Assembly: GCA_036505635.1 (NCBI GenBank) | Contig: DASXTC010000010.1 | Location: 107,090-171,089, forward strand | DNA length: 64,000 nt | Reading direction: 5' to 3' | DNA from: DASXTC01 sp036505635 | GTDB taxonomy: Bacteria; Acidobacteriota; Polarisedimenticolia; JACPZX01; DASXTC01 | Shown here: one piece after another, positions 9,585 through 18,064 of the stretch | Layout: each line of letters opens with the position of its first letter | How positions within the stretch are numbered: the stretch's first letter is position 1 | Notes under the pieces: generated by a model | What the model saw: only the letters and a program-made list of their open reading frames with translations | Database searches by the model: none | Told to the model about the DNA's origin: nothing | Program-made: the position numbers and the translations under genes

Positions 9585-9592
9585 GGCGCAGG

Positions 9593-9598
9593 ACTCTA
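9593..9598 (-). promoter_or_regulatory. possible -10 TAGAGT upstream of repeat protein gene
   Basis: TAGAGT (4/6) ends 8 bases before the ATG at 9584 with no Shine-Dalgarno between. It is weak alone but repeats the short -10-to-start geometry seen at other genes in the window. The overlapping TATGGT is an alternative. Confidence 0.3.
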
Positions 9599-9714
9599 CC
9601 ATAGCACCGGCGCGGCCGCTAGCGAGTGAACGAGGATCCCGGAGCACGTGGACGATTCGCAAAACCTCCCATAAAATCATATATTCACGCCTCCAATTCC
9701 CCGGCAGCGCCGCA

Positions 9715-12700
9715 GTGGAGAGCCCCTTGAACCCCGAATCCGCCACCGGAAGACGCACTGCGCCGGCCCCCCCTGGCTCCGGGGAGCGGGACTTCGATCT
9801 CGGCCAGCCAGGCTTCCGGTTCAGGGACCTCTACGACGTCCACCGCCTGCCCGATCTGTCGCGCGCCTTCGACGCCTTTCTCGATGAGAGCGATCCCGAG
9901 ACGTTCGGAAAGCTGGTCGGCTACCGGCGGGACTGTGAGCGGATGGGTCCGGTCCAGACCTCCGAGGTCCTCGTGTGCGTGGCCCCCTGGGTGAGCCGCT
10001 TCGTGGGGCGCCTCTTCGGCATCGAGAAGGAGCTGGCCGGGCTCGCCGCGGGTACCTCGATCGAGGAGCCCGTCGTCCGGTTCCGCCGCGAGTTCGTCAT
10101 GCGCCGCGTCGCCAGGAAGTTCGGTCCCGGAGCGAAGAGCCCCTTCCCGCCGCTCAGAGGACCGACCGTGAGCTGGCCGGAGGACCTGGCCGGGCTGGCG
10201 GCCGCCGACGATGCCGAGATGGCCCTTGCCCTGCACGTCTGCCGGCTCATGGACCTGGAGGGGGCGCTCGCCGCGGCGAAGCCCGCCGACGCGGCTCCCC
10301 TGGATCGGGTGAGGGCCAGGCTCGAGGAGGCGGAGCGGTACACGGCGGCGCTCCTCGGCGACGCCGAGCGCGGCCCTTCATCGCGCTACCACGCCTGGCC
10401 GAGCCTGCGCGTCCCGCGCCCCGTCCATCACGAGCGTCTGGTCCACGTGATCCGGCCCAGGTCCGATCTGCCGAACCTGGCGATGGGCCCGGTCGAGCAC
10501 CGCCGCCGGCGCGAAGGCTTCAAGCTGACCGACCCTCGCATGACGCAGCGCGAGGTCCTGGCCGAGACCAATTACTGCATCTTCTGCCACGAGCGCGACA
10601 AGGACTCCTGCTCGAAGGGGTTCGCGCAACTGGATGGCGCCGCCTCGGGACACCGTCCCAACCCGCTGGGGATCCCGTTGACCGGATGCCCTCTCGACGA
10701 GAAGATCTCGGAGGCGCACCTCATGAAGAGCCGCGGCGATCCGCTGGCGGCCTTCGCGCTGATCGCGATCGACAATCCCATGGCGCCGGGCACAGGTCAC
10801 CGGATCTGCAACGACTGCATGAAGGCGTGCATCTACCAGAAACAGGACCCGGTCAACATCCCCCAGGCGGAGACCGGAATCCTGACCGACGTGCTTGCGC
10901 TGCCCTGGGGTTTCGAGATCTACAGCCTCCTCACGCGCTGGAACCCGCTCAACGTGAGGCGCCCCCATGCGCTGCCGTACAACGGATTCAACGTGCTGGT
11001 GGTGGGCATGGGGCCGGCCGGCTACACGCTGGCGCACCATCTCGCCAATGAAGGCTTCGCCGTGGTCGGGATCGACGGGCTCAAGATCGAGCCGCTGCCG
11101 GGAGACCTGACCGGCGCGGACGGGCTGCCGCCCCGTCCCATCCGGGACATTGGGACGCTCTGGCGCGAGCTGGACGACCGGCCCCTGGCGGGCTTCGGCG
11201 GCGTCTCCGAGTACGGGATCACGGTGCGCTGGGACAAGAACTTCCTCGCGGTGCTTCACCTGAACCTGGCGCGCCGCAGGAAGGTGCGCATGTACGGCGG
11301 GATCCGGTTCGGCGGGACCTTGACCGTCGAGCAGGCGTGGGGGCTCGGGTTCGATCACATCGCGATCGCCTCCGGGGCCGGCAAACCGACCGTCATCGAC
11401 ATGAAGAACAACCTGCTGCGTGGAATGCGCGAGGCGAGCGACTTCCTGATGGCCTTGCAACTCACCGGCGCCTACAAGAGAAACTCGCTCGCGAACCTGC
11501 AGGTGAGGCTGCCCGCGGTGGTGATCGGCGGCGGGCTGACGGCCATCGACACGGCCACCGAGCTGATGGCCTACTACCCGATCCAGGTGGAGAAGGTGCT
11601 GCACCGCTACGAGGTCCTCTCGACCAAGCACGGCGAGGCGGCCGTGCGGGTCGACTTCCGGCCCGAGGAGATCGAGATCCTCGACGAGTATCTCGAGCAT
11701 GGGCGCGCCGTGCGCAAGGAGCGGGCGCGCGCCGCGGCGGCCGGCGAGAAGCCCGATCTCGCGCGTCTGGTCCAGCAGTGGGGCGGCGTGGCCATCTGCT
11801 ACCGCAAGAGCATGAAGGATTCTCCGGCCTACCGCCTCAACCACGAGGAGATCATCAAGGCGCTCGAGGAGGGGATCTCGTTCGCCGAGAACATGGAGCC
11901 GGTGGAGGCGCACCCCGACGACTACGGCCATCTCAAGGCGATGACCTTCCGCCGCGGCGACACCGGCGACGCGGTGACGATGCCGGCGCGCGCGTGCATG
12001 GTGGCGGCGGGGACCAGCCCCAATGTCACCTACGAGAAGGAGTATCCCGGGACCTTCGAGCTGGACGACAAGCGCAAGTTCTTCAGGCCGCACCGGGCCG
12101 AGGTCATCGACGGCGCCCCGGTGCTCCTGCCGGCGCCCCGCGGCGAGGTCGGTTTCTTCACGAGCTACAACAAAGGAGGACGGCTCGTCTCGTTCTTCGG
12201 CGACAACCACCCTCACTACGCCGGCAACGTCGTCAAGGCGATGGCCTCGGCCAAGGATGGCGCGCCGCGGATCGCGTCGCTCTTCGCGCCCGCCGTGGCG
12301 GCGATGAAGTCCTCGGACCTGCCCGAGAGGGAGGCGCGCCTGGAGCGGCTCTGGGCCACGATGGACGACGAGCTCAAGTGCGCCGTCGTGCAGGTCAACC
12401 GGCTCACACCGACCATCATCGAGGTCGTGCTGAGGGCCCCCCTCCAGGCCCGCAACTTCCATCCGGGCCAGTTCTACAGGCTGCAGAACTACGAGGCGAG
12501 CGCGATGATCGTGGACGGCGTGAAGCTGCTTCTCGAGCCGCTGGCCCTCACCGGGGCCTGGGTCGACCGGGAGAAGGGGCTGCTGGGGCTCATCGCGCTG
12601 GAGCTGGGGTCCAGCTCGCGGCTCTGCACGATGCTCAAGCCTGGCGAGGAGATCGTCGTGATGGGGCCCACCGGGGCCCCCACCGAGATCGTGCCGGGCG

Positions 12701-13353
12701 AGACGGTGCTGCTGGCCGGCGGCGGGCTCGGCAACGCCGTGCTCTTCTCCATCGCGAAGGGGATGAAGGAGGTCGGCTGCCGCGTCATCTACTTCGCCGG
12801 GTACAAGAAGCCGGGAGACTTCTTCAAGCGCGAGGAGGTGGAGGCCAACACCGACGTGGTGGTCTACTCGGTCGACAGCGGAGAACCGATTCCCGTGCGC
12901 CGCCCGCAGGACCGCACGTTCGTGGGCAACATCGTGCAGGCGATGCTGGCCTACGCGAAGGGGGCCCTTGGGGATCCCGCGATCCGTCTCGATGAGTGCC
13001 ACCGGATCATCGCGATCGGCTCCGACGTGATGATGGCGGCGGTCACCCGCGCGCGCCACGGTCCGCTGGCTCCCTACCTCAGCGCGGACCACCACGCGGT
13101 GGCGAGCATCAACTCGCCGATGCAGTGCATGATGAAGGAAGTGTGCGCCCAGTGTCTCCAGCGGCACGTGAATCCCGAGACCGGCGAGGCGGAGTTCGTC
13201 TTCTCCTGCTTCAACCAGGACCAGCCGGCCGACCGCGTGGACTGGAGCTTCCTCAACCAGCGGCTCCGGCAGAACACGATGCAGGAGCGCCTCACCAACC
13301 TCTGGCTGGAGCGCCTGCTGACGCTGGCCGACCCGACGCACATCGCGCGGTAG
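9715..13353 (+). CDS. giant FAD/NAD(P)-linked Fe-S oxidoreductase
   Basis: About 1212 residues. An alpha-helical N-terminal domain begins FRFRDLYDVHRLPDLSRAF. A cysteine-rich segment (NYCIFCHERDKDSC, then RICNDCMKACIYQ) probably holds Fe-S clusters, as in GltD-type reductases. A two-dinucleotide-fold flavin reductase follows (VLVVGMGPAGYTLAHHLANE and VVIGGGLTAIDTATE). A ferredoxin-NADP-reductase-like module (HPGQFYRLQNY, LLAGGGLGNAVLF) comes next, and a C-terminal PyrK-like 2Fe-2S motif C-x5-C-x2-C-x17-C (CMMKEVCAQC). It thus joins a GltD-like and a PyrK-like half in one chain and probably moves electrons between NAD(P)H and an unidentified acceptor. I chose GTG 9715; TTG 9727 has a better GGAG. 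The region 9585-9714 holds its promoter, with TAAAAT and TATATT hexamers near 9672-9686. A GT2 gene follows at 5 bases. Confidence 0.85.
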   Translation: MESPLNPESATGRRTAPAPPGSGERDFDLGQPGFRFRDLYDVHRLPDLSRAFDAFLDESDPETFGKLVGYRRDCERMGPVQTSEVLVCVAPWVSRFVGRLFGIEKELAGLAAGTSIEEPVVRFRREFVMRRVARKFGPGAKSPFPPLRGPTVSWPEDLAGLAAADDAEMALALHVCRLMDLEGALAAAKPADAAPLDRVRARLEEAERYTAALLGDAERGPSSRYHAWPSLRVPRPVHHERLVHVIRPRSDLPNLAMGPVEHRRRREGFKLTDPRMTQREVLAETNYCIFCHERDKDSCSKGFAQLDGAASGHRPNPLGIPLTGCPLDEKISEAHLMKSRGDPLAAFALIAIDNPMAPGTGHRICNDCMKACIYQKQDPVNIPQAETGILTDVLALPWGFEIYSLLTRWNPLNVRRPHALPYNGFNVLVVGMGPAGYTLAHHLANEGFAVVGIDGLKIEPLPGDLTGADGLPPRPIRDIGTLWRELDDRPLAGFGGVSEYGITVRWDKNFLAVLHLNLARRRKVRMYGGIRFGGTLTVEQAWGLGFDHIAIASGAGKPTVIDMKNNLLRGMREASDFLMALQLTGAYKRNSLANLQVRLPAVVIGGGLTAIDTATELMAYYPIQVEKVLHRYEVLSTKHGEAAVRVDFRPEEIEILDEYLEHGRAVRKERARAAAAGEKPDLARLVQQWGGVAICYRKSMKDSPAYRLNHEEIIKALEEGISFAENMEPVEAHPDDYGHLKAMTFRRGDTGDAVTMPARACMVAAGTSPNVTYEKEYPGTFELDDKRKFFRPHRAEVIDGAPVLLPAPRGEVGFFTSYNKGGRLVSFFGDNHPHYAGNVVKAMASAKDGAPRIASLFAPAVAAMKSSDLPEREARLERLWATMDDELKCAVVQVNRLTPTIIEVVLRAPLQARNFHPGQFYRLQNYEASAMIVDGVKLLLEPLALTGAWVDREKGLLGLIALELGSSSRLCTMLKPGEEIVVMGPTGAPTEIVPGETVLLAGGGLGNAVLFSIAKGMKEVGCRVIYFAGYKKPGDFFKREEVEANTDVVVYSVDSGEPIPVRRPQDRTFVGNIVQAMLAYAKGALGDPAIRLDECHRIIAIGSDVMMAAVTRARHGPLAPYLSADHHAVASINSPMQCMMKEVCAQCLQRHVNPETGEAEFVFSCFNQDQPADRVDWSFLNQRLRQNTMQERLTNLWLERLLTLADPTHIAR

Positions 13354-13357
13354 CCGG

Positions 13358-14098
13358 ATGCCGACCCACCGCATCTCGATCATCATCCCCGCCTTCAATG
13401 AAGCGAACTATCTGCCGCGTCTGCTCGATTCGATCGAGGCGGCGCGGGGGGCGTACGCGCGCGGGGCCGCCGCGGTGGAGGTGATCGTCGCGGACAACGC
13501 CTCCACCGATGCCACCGCCAGGATCGCCCGTGACGGGGGAGCCCGGGTGGTGCGGGTCGACAAGCGCGCCATCGCCGCGGCGCGCAACGGGGGGGCGCGG
13601 GTGGCCACGGGGGGGATTCTCGCGTTCGTGGACGCGGACACGCTCAGGATTCACGCGCGCACGTTCGACGTCATCGAGGATCTGATGTCGTCCTCGCGCT
13701 TCGTCGCCGGGGCCACCGGGATCGGCATGGAACGCTGGTCGGCGGGCATCGCGGCCACATACGCGCTGATGATACCGATGGTCTGGCTGACCCGTATGGA
13801 CACGGGGGTCGTCTTCTGCCGGCGCGAGGATTTCGTCGCGGTGGGCGGGTACGACGAGGCGCGCCTCGTGGCTGAGGACCTCGCGTTTCTCCTGGCCCTG
13901 CGGCGTCTGGGCCGCCGGCGCGGGCAACGGCTCGTGCGCGCGCGCCGGGTGAAGGCGGTGGGTTCCACCCGCAAGTTCGACGAACACGGCGACTGGCACT
14001 ACCTGACGATGATGCCCCGGGTGGCGTTCAAGCTGCTGATCGGCAAGGCCGGCGCGCGCGAGGCGGTCCTGCGCTACTGGTACGAGCCGCGCAGATAG
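13358..14098 (+). CDS. GT2-family glycosyltransferase
   Basis: A 246-residue single-domain glycosyltransferase of the GT-A fold. The N-terminus ISIIIPAFNEANYLPRLLDS is the family 2 signature. EVIVADNASTDATARIARDGG carries the nucleotide-contact Asp, and GGILAFVDADTL gives the D-x-D metal site. It has no membrane segments long enough for a polytopic synthase. The sugar and acceptor are unknown; in this family they are often lipids such as undecaprenyl or dolichol phosphate, or surface glycans. It begins 5 bases after the giant oxidoreductase stop, so it is almost surely in the same transcript. It converges with the Lhr-like helicase gene, the stops being 6 bases apart. Confidence 0.88.
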   Translation: MPTHRISIIIPAFNEANYLPRLLDSIEAARGAYARGAAAVEVIVADNASTDATARIARDGGARVVRVDKRAIAAARNGGARVATGGILAFVDADTLRIHARTFDVIEDLMSSSRFVAGATGIGMERWSAGIAATYALMIPMVWLTRMDTGVVFCRREDFVAVGGYDEARLVAEDLAFLLALRRLGRRRGQRLVRARRVKAVGSTRKFDEHGDWHYLTMMPRVAFKLLIGKAGAREAVLRYWYEPRR

Positions 14099-14104
14099 AG
14101 CCGG

Positions 14105-17100
14105 TCAGCCGACCTTGACGCGGCGGCGCGCCTGGGCGGGCACGCGAGGCTCGGGAGTCAGGATCCCTTCGAGATTGAGCGGATCGGAGGCCGAGACGCT
14201 GATGGGGCCGGGAGCTTCCTTCCTGCGCAGGCTCCGGAGCATCTCGACGGCGCCCGGCAGCGCGTACTGCTCACCGGCGAATCCGCCCACGAAGCGGCCC
14301 CCTCGCACCTCCCCCTTCAGCTCCAGGTGCCTGTAGACGCGCACGAGCCCGCTCCAGGCGAGTGGGATGCGTTCCCGCGCGATCGCCCGGCGGAAGACGA
14401 CGCCATAACGTTCGAGCAGTCGACGGGCGACGAACTCGTCCCGGTCGAGCTCCACCGGTGGAGCCGGGGCGCGCCGCAGCAGCGACCAGCGGCCGGACGC
14501 CATCACCGGCCCGACCTCCGCCCGGCCCCGCCGGGAGAGCGCCCACCGCTCCCTCGGCTTGATCAACCGGCGCAACCCGCCGAACGAATCGCAGGTGATC
14601 AGACCATGGCCGATCAGCTCGGCCAGGCCCATCTCCAGCTGGGAGGCGATGAGCGCCGTGTGGCTCTGAAGCTCCTGCGTGAAGAGCGCGCCTCGCTGGC
14701 CGAGGGCATCGAGCAGAAGCCGGGCGCGGCTCGACCGTGAGCCCTCGGCGTCCCCCGGGGCCGTCGCAAGCGCCAGCCACATCCCGATCTCCTCTCGGGG
14801 GATCATGCAGATCGGGATCGCCCTGACCGCCGCGGCGCCCGCGTCCCACAGACGGCCCCAGACGATCTCCCCCGACAGCGTCACCTGGTCGAGCCAGTCG
14901 GGACGGTACCCCCGTACGCGCGCCGGAAGCACCGACCCCTCCCAGGCCGCCGCGGGGACCGGGTGGCCGGCGAGCTGGCGGATAACCTCGGCCACCCCGC
15001 GAGGGCCATCGAGGTGCCGCCCCGGAGCGGCGTGCTGCCAGGCGGCGAGGAATCGCCAGAAGTCCGCGGCGCTCACCGGCTCGATCTCGGCGCGCAGGCG
15101 GTCCAGCGTGTAGCGATGGATGCGCGCGAGCAGCCGCCTGTCGCACCACGCCCTGAGTCCTTCGAGGCGGCATCGCAGCACGACGCCGTCGCTTTCGAGC
15201 TCCAGGAGGGCAGGAAGGTCGGCGGCGGCGATCTGCCGCCCCTCGACCACCGGCCCCAGCGCCTCCAGACGGCCGCGAAGGACCCTCTTCCCGTCGCGGG
15301 GAGCCTCCACCGCGAGCCACCGGTCATCCTCGCGCTCGACGCGCCCCGCCCCCCTCAGCTCCTCGATCCACTCGAGCCATCCCGAGGAGGCCGCTTCCCG
15401 GTCCGTGACGTATCCCATCCAGAGCAGGGCCTCGTGGAGCTCCTCGGCGCCGTCCGGCTGCGGCCAGGCCTCCTCCCTCACGCGCGCGACCGCCTCCGGG
15501 TCGAGCGCCCCGAGCGTGTCGGCGGCGAGAGGGTCGAGCGCGCGACGCGACATGACCGCCTGCGTGCGGCGCTCCTCCAGCGGGGCGTCATCGAGGAAGG
15601 CGTAAGGCATCGCGTGGAGGATTCCCCGCGCGAAGGCCGACGGCTCGGGCGTGTCGACCGCCACGCTCCGGATCCGCCCGTCGCGCAAGGCGTGAAGCAC
15701 CTCGATGAGCCCCGCCGCGTCCATCGCCTCGGTCAGGCAGTCCTCGAGGGTCTGCCTCACGATGGGATGCTCCCATGGGACCGGGATGTCCCCCGGCGGC
15801 AGCGTTTCGCCGCACGCGAGGACCTGGGGGAAGGCCTCCGCGAGCAGGTCGTCGGAGCGCATCCGCAGCAGGGGGGCGGGAACGCGCCGGCCACCTTCCC
15901 GCGTGCGCGAGAGCAGCAGAGAGCGCGTCACGTTCCAGCGCCACCGGGTGGCGAACAACGGTGACGCCAGAAGCGCCTGCACGAGGAGGTCGCGCACCGT
16001 CTCCGGCTGCAGGTAGTCGAAGACTTCTTCAAGGGGGAAGCTGTGCTGAGGCCCCAGCGAGATCAGGATCGCCTCCTCGTTGGCGGCCGCCTGCAGCTCG
16101 AAGCCGAAACCGCGGCAGAAGCGCTTGCGCAGGGCGAGGCCCCACGCCCGGTTGATCCGGCCGCCGAAGGGCGCGTGCAGGACGAGCTGCATCCCACCGG
16201 ACTCGTCGAAGAAGCGCTCGGCCACCACGCACTCGGGGGTCGGCACGGCGCCCAGCGCCCGCGCCCCCGCGGCGACGTAATCGGAGAGCTGCAGCGCCGC
16301 GGCCTCGGGCAGCCCGACCACGCGCGCAAGCCCGCCCGGTTCGAGGGCCTGCGTCCGGATGCGCGCGACGGCCCCGGAGACTTCCCGCGTGCGCGCGGGG
16401 GCCTCCCCGAGCCAGAAGGGCAGGGAAGGCGGCGCCCCCTGCGCGTCGGCGACGCGGACCACGCCGGATTCGATCTTGAGGATCCGCCACGAGGCGTTGC
16501 CGAGCTGGAAGATGTCGCCCGCGTTCGCCTCCACCGCGAAGTCTTCGTTGAGCGTGCCGATGGGAGTGGCCTCCGGCTCCAGCAGGACCCTGTAATCGGC
16601 CGCGTCGGGGATCGCGCCGCCGGAGGTGAGTGCCGTGATGCGGGCGCGACGGGTGGCGTGCACCTGGTGGTGGACCCCGTCGCGGTGGAGCAGGGCGCGG
16701 CGCCCCCGACCGTGCAGCTCGAGCGCGGCATCGAAGTCCGCGCGCGCGAGCTCCCGGTAGGGCCAGGCCCTCGTCAGGGTCGAGAAGAGCGCCCCCTCAT
16801 CCCACGTCTGCGGAACGCAGGCCGCCACGATCTGCTGCGCGAGGATATCGAGCGGCGCGCCGGGCCGGGGCGTGCGGTCCAGCTCGCCCCGGCGCACCGA
16901 ATCCACCAGGGCGACAGCGCAGACCAGCTCGTCCTGCGTGAGAGGGAAGAGGCGCCCCCTGGGCGTGCGCGAGAGCGCGTGGCCCGCCCGCCCGATCCGC
17001 TGCAGCAGCGTCGCGATCGAAGGAGTGACGCTCGTCTGGATGACCAGGTCCACGTCCCCCACGTCGATTCCCAGCTCCAGGCTCGCCGTGGCCACCAGGG

Positions 17101-18064
17101 CCTTGAGCTTGCCTGCCTTCAAGCGCTCCTCGGCGTCGAGACGCCGGTCGCGTGCGAGCGAGCCGTGGTGGCTCGTGACGTGTCCAGGGTCCAGCAGGTC
17201 GGTCAGGCGGGCGGCGACGCGCTCGGCGAGCTTGCGCGTGTTGACGAAGACGAGCGTCGTCCGGTGCCGGTCGATCAGCTCCGCCATCCGCGCGTAGATC
17301 TCCTGCCAGGTCTCGTGCGAGCAGACCGTCTCGAGCGGCGAGGAGGGGATCTCCACCGCGAGATCGATGCCGCGGTGATGGCCCGTGTCCACCAGCGTGA
17401 CGTCCCGGCCCACGCCGGCCAGCAGACGTCCCACCTCCTCGAGCGGTTTCTGCGTCGCCGACAGCCCGATCCGCTGCGGAGGCGCGCCGGCCAGCGCCTC
17501 GAGCCTCTCCAGAGACAGCGACAGATGCGATCCGCGCTTGTCGCCGGCCACCGCGTGGATCTCGTCCACGATGACGGTGCGGACCGTGCCCAGCATCGCG
17601 CGCCCACCGTCGCTCGTCAGCAGGATGTAGAGCGACTCGGGTGTCGTCACGAGGATGTGGGGCGGGCGCTTGCGCATCGCCGCGCGCTCCGAGGCCGGCG
17701 TGTCCCCCGAGCGGACGAGGACCTGGATCTCGGGCAGGTCGGGATCGAGAGCGCGCAGCTCGGCCAGCGGCGCCTGGAGGTTCTTCTTGACGTCGTTGCC
17801 CAGGGCCTTGAGCGGGGAGACGTAGAGGACCTGCGTGGCGTCGGGGAGGTCGGCGCCCTGCCTGAGCAGCTCGTCGATGGCCCAGAGGAAGGCCGCCAGC
17901 GTCTTGCCGGTGCCGGTCGGGGCGGCGATGAGCGTGTGCCGGCCGGCCCGGATCGCCGGCCACCCCTCACGCTGCGGCGGGCTCGGCTCGCCGAACTTGC
18001 CCGCGAACCAGCGGCGGACGGTGGGATGGAAGGCGGACAGAGGCATATGAGACGACCGCCTCAC
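14105..18064 (-). CDS. lhr: Lhr-like superfamily 2 DEAD/DEAH helicase
   Basis: A 1319-residue large helicase-related protein. The ATPase core has Walker A APTGTGKT (residues 48-55), a DEIH box in VIVDEIHAVAGDKRG, the SAT motif in LSATQKPLEEVG, and motif VI LLQRIGRAGHA. The long C-terminal half contains the winged-helix and Lhr-specific domains typical of the family. Lhr proteins are 3'-5' ATP-dependent helicases linked to DNA repair. The length fits bacterial Lhr without the very long C-terminal extension of the mycobacterial and E. coli forms. The longest start is GTG 18064, overlapping the M14 peptidase stop as GTGA; ATG 18046 (MPLSAFHP) is an alternative and perhaps more natural. It is translationally coupled to unrelated envelope genes upstream. 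Confidence 0.92.
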   Translation of the reverse strand: MRRSSHMPLSAFHPTVRRWFAGKFGEPSPPQREGWPAIRAGRHTLIAAPTGTGKTLAAFLWAIDELLRQGADLPDATQVLYVSPLKALGNDVKKNLQAPLAELRALDPDLPEIQVLVRSGDTPASERAAMRKRPPHILVTTPESLYILLTSDGGRAMLGTVRTVIVDEIHAVAGDKRGSHLSLSLERLEALAGAPPQRIGLSATQKPLEEVGRLLAGVGRDVTLVDTGHHRGIDLAVEIPSSPLETVCSHETWQEIYARMAELIDRHRTTLVFVNTRKLAERVAARLTDLLDPGHVTSHHGSLARDRRLDAEERLKAGKLKALVATASLELGIDVGDVDLVIQTSVTPSIATLLQRIGRAGHALSRTPRGRLFPLTQDELVCAVALVDSVRRGELDRTPRPGAPLDILAQQIVAACVPQTWDEGALFSTLTRAWPYRELARADFDAALELHGRGRRALLHRDGVHHQVHATRRARITALTSGGAIPDAADYRVLLEPEATPIGTLNEDFAVEANAGDIFQLGNASWRILKIESGVVRVADAQGAPPSLPFWLGEAPARTREVSGAVARIRTQALEPGGLARVVGLPEAAALQLSDYVAAGARALGAVPTPECVVAERFFDESGGMQLVLHAPFGGRINRAWGLALRKRFCRGFGFELQAAANEEAILISLGPQHSFPLEEVFDYLQPETVRDLLVQALLASPLFATRWRWNVTRSLLLSRTREGGRRVPAPLLRMRSDDLLAEAFPQVLACGETLPPGDIPVPWEHPIVRQTLEDCLTEAMDAAGLIEVLHALRDGRIRSVAVDTPEPSAFARGILHAMPYAFLDDAPLEERRTQAVMSRRALDPLAADTLGALDPEAVARVREEAWPQPDGAEELHEALLWMGYVTDREAASSGWLEWIEELRGAGRVEREDDRWLAVEAPRDGKRVLRGRLEALGPVVEGRQIAAADLPALLELESDGVVLRCRLEGLRAWCDRRLLARIHRYTLDRLRAEIEPVSAADFWRFLAAWQHAAPGRHLDGPRGVAEVIRQLAGHPVPAAAWEGSVLPARVRGYRPDWLDQVTLSGEIVWGRLWDAGAAAVRAIPICMIPREEIGMWLALATAPGDAEGSRSSRARLLLDALGQRGALFTQELQSHTALIASQLEMGLAELIGHGLITCDSFGGLRRLIKPRERWALSRRGRAEVGPVMASGRWSLLRRAPAPPVELDRDEFVARRLLERYGVVFRRAIARERIPLAWSGLVRVYRHLELKGEVRGGRFVGGFAGEQYALPGAVEMLRSLRRKEAPGPISVSASDPLNLEGILTPEPRVPAQARRRVKVG

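Noticed and set aside
7416..9629. A 737-codon plus-strand frame opposite the repeat protein
   Set aside because: Reflects the repetitive Asp codons on the other strand; no start context and no known motif.
10378..13398. A 1006-codon open frame antisense to the giant oxidoreductase
   Set aside because: It is the mirror frame of a real GC-rich gene: Arg/His/Val-rich composition, no domain motif, while the sense frame has clear Fe-S and nucleotide-binding motifs.
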